Below, piece by piece: positions 6,436 to 10,565 of a DNA stretch of 10,565 nucleotides. Location of the stretch: positions 1 through 10,565 of the forward strand of contig CAJYHD010000630.1 in assembly GCA_913773715.1 (NCBI GenBank). The letters are read 5' to 3'. The notes under the pieces are model-generated. The model made no database searches. It saw nothing but the letters and a program-made list of their open reading frames with translations, and was not told the DNA's origin. Made by a program: the position numbers and the translations under genes. Numbering within the stretch: position 1 is the first letter of the stretch; each line of letters opens with the position of its first letter. Source of the stretch: an uncultured Sphingobium sp. GTDB taxonomy: Bacteria; Pseudomonadota; Alphaproteobacteria; Sphingomonadales; Sphingomonadaceae.

Positions 6436-6963
6436 ATGTCCCGTATCACCATCCGCGAAACGGCAGCGGCTCCCGCAGGATCGCAGGCCACGCTTGAGGC
6501 CATCAACGCTAAGCTGGGCCGCGTGCCCAACTTTTTCCGTGTCCTGTCCAATAGCCCCGCTGTGATCGATGCCCACGCCGCGCTGAACCAGGGCCTAGCC
6601 AAGGCGCTCGACCTCAAGACCCGCGAACGCATTGCCCTGGCCGTGGCGGCAGTGAACGGCTGCGAATACTGTGATGCCGCTCACACCTTCACCGGCTACA
6701 CTTTCGCTAAGCTTAGCCGGGAGGAAGTAGAGCTTGCACGCAAGGGTACGTCGGATGATCCCCACGCCGCAGCCGCTGCGGCCTTCGCCCGCAAGGTAGC
6801 CGAAGCCCGGGGCAAGGTTACCGCCGATGACCTCGTAGCGATCCGCGACGCCGGGTTCAGCGAAGCGCAGATCGTCGAGATCGTGGCGGTCGTCGCCGAG
6901 AACTTCTTCACAAACCTGATCAATAATGTCGCCAGCACGGAAGTCGATTTCCCCGCGATCTAG
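6436..6963 (+). CDS. Carboxymuconolactone decarboxylase/AhpD-fold protein (peroxidase-related)
   Basis: A 175-residue protein with the AhpD-type signature: E65 before CEYC (76-79) and H83 in CEYCDAAH. In AhpD the CxxC pair is redox-active and, with the nearby Glu and His, supports alkylhydroperoxidase activity. The N-terminal LGRVPNFFRVLSNSP segment is typical of the peroxidase-related members rather than true gamma-carboxymuconolactone decarboxylases. Both cysteines are kept, so redox activity is plausible; the substrate is not known. AAAGGA (6423-6428) lies 7 bases before ATG 6436. Last gene of the operon, 38 bp after the second SDR, which points to a shared role in handling reactive or oxidised organic compounds (inference). 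Confidence 0.88.
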   Translation: MSRITIRETAAAPAGSQATLEAINAKLGRVPNFFRVLSNSPAVIDAHAALNQGLAKALDLKTRERIALAVAAVNGCEYCDAAHTFTGYTFAKLSREEVELARKGTSDDPHAAAAAAFARKVAEARGKVTADDLVAIRDAGFSEAQIVEIVAVVAENFFTNLINNVASTEVDFPAI

Positions 6964-7002
6964 GCCGTCCATCTCAATGCTGCCAAATTTGTCGAAGGAC
7001 AG

Positions 7003-7025
7003 CTAACGGCAGCACCTGCCGTTGG
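7003..7025 (+). terminator. Hairpin downstream of the SDR operon
   Basis: AACGGCAG (7005-7012) and CTGCCGTT (7016-7023) form a perfect 8-bp stem with a CAC loop, extended by a T-G and a C-G pair. It lies about 40 bases past the last operon stop. No T-run follows, so a Rho-assisted or weak terminator is the best reading. Confidence 0.4.
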
Positions 7026-7061
7026 TCGGATCTTCCGCGAACGGCCGAAAAGTCCCAAGCC

Positions 7062-7089
7062 CCCGTGTCCGGCACGTCCCGGACACGGG
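7062..7089. repeat. Perfect 11-bp GC palindrome next to the integrase remnant
   Basis: CCCGTGTCCGG (7062-7072) and CCGGACACGGG (7079-7089) are perfect reverse complements with a 6-base loop, 11 bases past the stop of the minus-strand integrase remnant. It may be that gene's transcript end or part of an old recombination site. No T-run follows directly on either strand. Confidence 0.45.
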
Positions 7090-7100
7090 CACCAGTAGAT

Positions 7101-7439
7101 TCAGATTTCGGTGTTTTCGGCAAGGGCAAGCGCGTCCTCCACGTCGATCCCAAGATAGCGCACCGTATTCTCGATCTTGCTGTGGCCGAGAAGGATCTGG
7201 ACAGCCCTTAGATTGCCGGCCGCCCTGTAGATGATCGACGCCTTCGTTCGCCGGAGCGAGTGCGTGCCATACTCGCTTCGCATCAAACCGACCCAGTCAC
7301 CCACTCGTCGATAAGCCGGCGGTGAGTTTTGTTCCAGACTTCTCAATGATCGTTCTCCTATGGCCACATGGCCAACTGCCGAACGCTTGTCGGCGAGGAT
7401 ACGCAGGATTGGCTTTGGGGCTCGTGCCGACCAGCTCAA
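7101..7439 (-). pseudogene. Tyrosine recombinase/integrase remnant (catalytic C-terminus)
   Basis: The last 72 residues of this 112-codon frame (from about 7319 down to 7101) are the C-terminal catalytic core of a phage-type tyrosine recombinase: GTHSLRR (HxxR, H60 and R63), LLGHSKIENTVRYLGI (H86 and the nucleophile Y95), and an acidic tail. The first catalytic arginine and the whole N-terminal DNA-binding part are missing. The sequence before the HxxR box (AYRRVGDWVGLMRSEYG) looks shortened against usual relatives. Upstream of about 7320 the frame no longer resembles an integrase, and the only available start is a TTG at 7439. Protein-like pieces in other frames continue to about 7548, so the 5' half has probably been replaced or frameshifted. 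It should be inactive, and it records an earlier mobile element at this site. Confidence 0.75.
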
Positions 7440-7585
7440 GCCGTTCCAAGATCCGCGCCAGAACGGCTGCTCTTGCCCAAACCCGCCATTACCGCTTCAT
7501 TGAGCAGAGTGGCAGCAGCACGCCCTAATTTCGGTCGTCCGTCAGATCACCGAGTTAGCCCGAAAGCCGCCGTTTGTTCAGGTGG

Positions 7586-7645
7586 TGTTGATTGCCACTG
7601 AGAGTTGACCCGGGAAGGGCCGATATTTCCACTGAGAAGTGACCC
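7586..7645. repeat. Left end of the IS21 element with two transposase-binding repeats
   Basis: The outer repeat (TTGCCACTGAGAGTTGACCC, 7592-7611) and the inner repeat (TTTCCACTGAGAAGTGACCC, 7626-7645) are variants of one motif. Multiple end repeats are typical IstA-binding sites. Here they lie 34 bp apart. Confidence 0.75.
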
Positions 7646-7688
7646 ATGTTGAACTCACCCCTGGCTTTGACGAGCGAGGGGTCATGGA

Positions 7689-9221
7689 GTGTTGGACATG
7701 GCGTTATTGAGCGTTATCCGGCGCTGGCATTTCCGCGATCATCTCTCGATCCGTGAGATTGCGCGGCGTACCGGGCTGTCACGCAATACTATCCGTAAAT
7801 ATCTGCGATCAGGCGCGATCGAGCCGCGGTGCAAGGTGCCCGAGCGCCCAAGCAAGCTGGACCCATTCGCGGAACAGCTGTCGGCCTGGCTGAAGCGAGA
7901 GATGGGTCGTACCCGCAAGCAGAAGCGGACGATGAAGCAGCTGCACGCCGATCTGGTGAGCCTGGGTTATGACGGCTCCTATAATCGTGTCGCGGCCTTT
8001 GCGCGGGACTGGCGCGATGATTATCGTCGTGAGCAACAGATGAGCGGACGCGGGACATTCGTGCCACTGTCCTTCGCACCGGGGGAGGCATTCCAGTTCG
8101 ATTGGAGCGAGGACTGGGCGATCATCGCCGGCGTGCGCACCAAATTGCAGGTGGCCCACTTCAAGCTCAGCCACAGCCGGGCCTTCCTCGTACGGGCCTA
8201 TCTCCTACAGACCCACGAGATGCTGTTCGATGCCCATAATCATGCGTTCCGCGTGCTGGGCGGCGTTCCGCGCCGTGGGATTTACGACAATATGCGCACC
8301 GCTATCGACAAGGTCGGGCGCGGCAAGGAGCGGAACGTCAACACCCGCTTCCTGACGATGGTCAGCCATTACCTGTTCGAGGCCGAGTTCTGTAACCCGG
8401 CAGCGGGTTGGGAAAAGGGTCAGGTCGAGAAGAATGTCCAGGATGCGCGGCATCGTCTGTGGCAACCCACGCCGCAGGCGGAAAGCCTCGATGCCCTGAA
8501 CCTGTGGCTGGAAGAGCGCTGCAGGGCGCTGTGGCAGGATATTCCCCACGGGATCGAACCCGGCTCCGTTGCCGATGCCTGGGCCGATGAAGCGGAATGT
8601 CTGATGCCGATGGGGCGTCCCTTCGACGGCTTTGTGGAATATGGGAAGCGCGTCTCGCCGACCTGCCTCGTCCATCTGGAGCGCAATCGCTACAGCGTGC
8701 CGGCGTCCTTTGCCAATCGGCCCGTCAGCCTGCGCGTCTATCCTGATCGCTTCCTGGTTGTCGCCGAAGGACAGGTGATATGCGAGCATCAGCGCATCAT
8801 CGACCGATCCCATGATGGGCCGGGGCATACCGTCTATGACTGGCGCCACTATCTGGCGGTGGTCCAGCGAAAGCCCGGCGCTCTGCGCAACGGCGCCCCC
8901 TTCCTCGAACTGCCCGAGGCCTTCCAGCGGTTGCAACGACATCTGCTGCGCAACCCCGGCGGCGACAGGGAGATGGTCGAGATCCTCGCGCTGGTCCTGC
9001 ACCATGACGAACAGGCCGTTCTGACCGCCGTCGCCATGGCGCTGGACGCCGGTGTTCCAACCAAGACCCATGTCCTCAACCTGCTGCACCTGCTGCTCGA
9101 TGGAAAACAGCTCTCGACGCCGCCGGTGACGGCGCCGCAGGCGTTAAGGCTGGTCAGCGAGCCGATGGCCAATGTCGAACGCTACGATGCCCTGCGCCGG
9201 GAGAACCGTCATGCGTCATGA
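7689..9221 (+). CDS. istA: IS21-family transposase IstA
   Basis: A 510-residue DDE transposase, usual length for IstA. Residues about 19-42 are a helix-turn-helix ([20 protein letters not shown]), followed by a basic linker and the integrase-core domain. The catalytic acids are D138 (FQFDW), D200 (GIYDN) and probably E247 in EKGQVEK, with the spacing expected for the family. IstA binds the end repeats and carries out strand transfer as an oligomer, with target choice aided by IstB. GTG 7689 has GAGGGG about 8 bases upstream; ATG 7698 with GGAG (7686-7689) 8 bases upstream is equally plausible and would remove three residues. The 3' end overlaps istB by 11 bases. Frames on the opposite strand are shadows. 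Confidence 0.94.
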   Translation: MLDMALLSVIRRWHFRDHLSIREIARRTGLSRNTIRKYLRSGAIEPRCKVPERPSKLDPFAEQLSAWLKREMGRTRKQKRTMKQLHADLVSLGYDGSYNRVAAFARDWRDDYRREQQMSGRGTFVPLSFAPGEAFQFDWSEDWAIIAGVRTKLQVAHFKLSHSRAFLVRAYLLQTHEMLFDAHNHAFRVLGGVPRRGIYDNMRTAIDKVGRGKERNVNTRFLTMVSHYLFEAEFCNPAAGWEKGQVEKNVQDARHRLWQPTPQAESLDALNLWLEERCRALWQDIPHGIEPGSVADAWADEAECLMPMGRPFDGFVEYGKRVSPTCLVHLERNRYSVPASFANRPVSLRVYPDRFLVVAEGQVICEHQRIIDRSHDGPGHTVYDWRHYLAVVQRKPGALRNGAPFLELPEAFQRLQRHLLRNPGGDREMVEILALVLHHDEQAVLTAVAMALDAGVPTKTHVLNLLHLLLDGKQLSTPPVTAPQALRLVSEPMANVERYDALRRENRHAS

Positions 9222-9993
9222 TCCCGCCACCGGCGCCCTCGTCGTCATGCTGCGCGGCCTGAAAATGCCCGGCATGGCTCAGGCTGTGACCGATCTGATG
9301 CAGCAGGGATCGCCTGCCTTCGAGGCGGCGGTGCCGATCCTCTCCCAGTTGCTGAAAGCCGAAACGGCCGAACGAGAGGTCCGGTCCGTGGCCTATCAGC
9401 TCAAGGTCGCTCGGTTCCCGGCCTATCGGGATCTGGCGGGCTTCGACTTTGCCAGCAGCGAGGTGAATGAGGCGCTGGTGCGCCAGTTGCATCGATGCGA
9501 CTTTATCGATGTCGCCGACAATGTGGTGCTGGTCGGCGGCCCGGGCACCGGCAAAACCCATGTCGCCACGGCGCTGGGTGTTCAGGCTATCGAGCATCAC
9601 CGCAAGCGCGTCCGCTTCTTCTCCACGGTCGAGTTGGTCAACGCCCTCGAACAGGAAAAGGCCCAGGGGCGCGCCGGGCAGATCGCCAACCGGCTCGTCC
9701 ACTCGGACCTCGTCGTCCTGGACGAACTGGGCTATCTGCCGTTCAGTGCCTCCGGCGGCGCGCTGCTCTTCCACCTGCTGAGCAAATTATACGAGCGCAC
9801 CAGCGTCATCATCACCACCAACCTGAGCTTCAGCGAGTGGGCCACCGTCTTCGGCGACGCCAAGATGACAACCGCGCTCCTCGATCGGCTCACCCATCAC
9901 TGCCACATCCTGGAGACTGGCAACGACAGCTTCCGGTTCAAAAACAGCTCTGCCCAGCAGGCCAGACCCAGAAAGGAGAAACCCGCACCTTGA
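9211..9993 (+). CDS. istB: IS21-family AAA+ helper ATPase IstB
   Basis: A 260-residue AAA+ ATPase. Walker A is GGPGTGKT (109-116), Walker B is LVVLDE (167-172), and the sensor-like [10 protein letters not shown] is at 201-210. The N-terminal about 90 residues are the helical DNA-binding region of IstB. It assembles on target DNA in an ATP-dependent way and activates IstA. ATG 9211 is chosen: CGGGAGA (9198-9204) lies 6 bases upstream and the protein then begins like other IstB proteins. The frame opens at 9172, but those codons lie inside istA. The 11-base overlap with istA indicates translational coupling. Confidence 0.94.
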   Translation: MRHDPATGALVVMLRGLKMPGMAQAVTDLMQQGSPAFEAAVPILSQLLKAETAEREVRSVAYQLKVARFPAYRDLAGFDFASSEVNEALVRQLHRCDFIDVADNVVLVGGPGTGKTHVATALGVQAIEHHRKRVRFFSTVELVNALEQEKAQGRAGQIANRLVHSDLVVLDELGYLPFSASGGALLFHLLSKLYERTSVIITTNLSFSEWATVFGDAKMTTALLDRLTHHCHILETGNDSFRFKNSSAQQARPRKEKPAP

Positions 9994-10026
9994 CCCACAT
10001 ATGACATCCAAACCATAATATCAGGC

Positions 10027-10076
10027 GGGTCACTTCTCGGTGGAAATCCCGGGTCAACTCTCAGTGGCAATCAACA
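10027..10076. repeat. Right end of the IS21 element with two transposase-binding repeats
   Basis: The inner repeat (10027-10046) and outer repeat (10051-10070, extending to the tip at 10076) mirror the left end. They lie only 24 bp apart, against 34 bp on the left. The difference is a 10-base segment, AAGGGCCGAT (7615-7624), present only in the left end. Confidence 0.75.
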
Positions 10077-10400
10077 CACAATCAGCACGAAGCCTGAACC
10101 GTCATCGCTGAGTACGTAGGCGACTTCCCAGTAGATGCCATGTCGCAGCGTCCATTCCCAAGCGGGCATGAAGGCTGGATCAGGGAAACGGATGCCGTCG
10201 ATGATATTGGTGGCAATGGGAAACGACACTGCCGCTTCGACGGCCTCTAGCGTGTCGCCCGGCTGGATGATGACGATGCAGCCCAGCTCCGATAGCTCGC
10301 CATGCTCTATCAGCTGATCGCGGCGAAGATCGAGCAGGGACCGTAGTGTTGGGTCGGCTGGCAATGCTTCAAGCTCCGCCCATGTGTGAAGGATGTTCAA
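10071..10400 (-). CDS. Hypothetical protein truncated at its C-terminus by the IS21 element
   Basis: A 109-residue soluble protein starting NILHTWAELEALPADPTLRSLLDL after the initiator. I recognise the general type (small uncharacterised proteins of alphaproteobacteria) but no function. The start is TTG 10400, supported by GGAGA (10408-10412) about 7 bases upstream; no ATG suits. The last two codons, TGT and the stop TGA (10071-10076), come from the IS tip, so the native C-terminus is lost. The reading stops in what looks like a beta strand (GSGFVLIV), and homologues probably continue for some residues; the lost part is not visible on the other side of the IS. A hairpin with a T-run ends 12 bases before the start codon, leaving no room for a promoter of its own. 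Confidence 0.65.
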   Translation of the reverse strand: MNILHTWAELEALPADPTLRSLLDLRRDQLIEHGELSELGCIVIIQPGDTLEAVEAAVSFPIATNIIDGIRFPDPAFMPAWEWTLRHGIYWEVAYVLSDDGSGFVLIVC

Positions 10401-10410
10401 GGCGCTTTCT

Positions 10411-10444
10411 CCAAAAAAAAGCCCCGGCGGTGAGGCCGAGGCTT
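10411..10444 (-). terminator. Intrinsic terminator (minus strand)
   Basis: On the minus strand AAGCCTCGGC (10444-10435) pairs with GCCGGGGCTT (10428-10419), one T-G wobble, with a 6-base loop and a run of eight T ending at 10413. It follows the stop of the membrane protein gene by 22 bases. This is the only classical intrinsic terminator I see in the window. Its T-run touches the ribosome binding site of the next minus-strand gene. Confidence 0.82.
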
Positions 10445-10466
10445 GGATGTTGCAGAGGAATGTTGG

Positions 10467-10565
10467 TTAGGTGGTTTCGTCAAAGTCGTCCGGTTCTGAC
10501 GGCTTCTTGTTTGCCCGGTAGATCGCTATCCCAATGATGACGATGACGACCGCGCTGCCGATGAT
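10467..10565 (-). CDS. C-terminal fragment of a small membrane protein
   Basis: The minus-strand frame is open from the window edge to a TAA at 10469-10467, giving the last 32 residues. IIGSAVVIVIIGIAIY is a hydrophobic membrane segment, followed by RANKK, which favours a cytosolic side, and an acidic tail ending DDFDETT. The start lies outside the window, so the family cannot be named. The hairpin at 10411-10444 ends its transcript. Confidence 0.55.
   Translation of the reverse strand: MIGSAVVIVIIGIAIYRANKKPSEPDDFDETT

Larger units (their letters stand above)
7586..10076 (+). mobile_element. IS21-family insertion sequence, complete
   Basis: The element is 2491 bp, begins TGTTGATTGCC and ends GGCAATCAACA, the TG...CA ends usual for IS21. 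It contains overlapping istA and istB. Terminal arms 7586-7615 and 10047-10076 are perfect inverted repeats (31 bp if G7585/C10077 are counted), and a second, inner repeat is present at each end. Both genes are intact, so it may be mobile. The bases flanking the two ends do not match, so no target duplication of the expected 4-8 bp is visible. It sits between an integrase remnant and a gene whose end it has replaced. Confidence 0.92.

Noticed and set aside
8205..9089. 294-codon minus-strand open frame inside istA
   Set aside because: Shadow of a clearly coding transposase gene.
1..10565. tRNA, rRNA or CRISPR array
   Set aside because: No cloverleaf-like tRNA, rRNA segment or regularly spaced direct repeats were seen by eye on either strand.

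Overview
The window is GC-rich and has alphaproteobacterial codon use, AAAGGA-type ribosome binding sites and gene families common in Sphingomonadales (Sphingobium, Novosphingobium, Sphingomonas). That assignment is an inference from gene types, not from a marker gene. The mix of a toxin-antitoxin pair, a nuclease-like protein, an integrase remnant and an intact insertion sequence marks it as an accessory region of a chromosome or plasmid.

Layout. (1) 1-252: the C-terminal end of an unrecognised protein on the plus strand. (2) 298-1095, minus: a protein with a PD-(D/E)XK nuclease-like signature. (3) 1096-1636: a gene-free regulatory stretch ending in a TATAAT box and two long-armed palindromes built on TTTGTCAGA. 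(4) 1637-3363, plus: a two-gene type IV toxin-antitoxin module, an AbiEi/DUF6088-type antitoxin and an AbiEii nucleotidyltransferase toxin, overlapping by ATGA. (5) 3364-3721: a gene-free stretch that opens with a third palindrome sharing the TTTGTC core and the outer span of the upstream operators. (6) 3722-4663, minus: a GlxA-type regulator (DJ-1/PfpI plus AraC HTH), divergent from (7) 4790-6963, plus: an operon of two short-chain dehydrogenases and an AhpD/carboxymuconolactone-decarboxylase-fold protein. (8) 7101-7439, minus: the catalytic C-terminus of a tyrosine recombinase without its N-terminal part. (9) 7586-10076: a complete IS21-family element (istA, istB, two-part terminal repeats). 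(10) 10071-10400, minus: a small protein whose reading frame runs into the right end of the IS and takes its stop codon from it. (11) 10411-10444: an intrinsic terminator hairpin on the minus strand, following (12) 10467-10565, the C-terminal end of a single-span membrane protein.

How the genes fit together. AbiEi should repress its own promoter through the operator pair and neutralise AbiEii. The divergent nuclease-like gene beside it makes 298-3422 a plausible small defence or maintenance locus. The GlxA-type regulator probably controls the adjacent oxidoreductase operon. The integrase remnant and the IS21 element without recognisable target duplication suggest that the right half has been rearranged. 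The most notable observation is the set of three matching palindromes that bracket the AbiE module.
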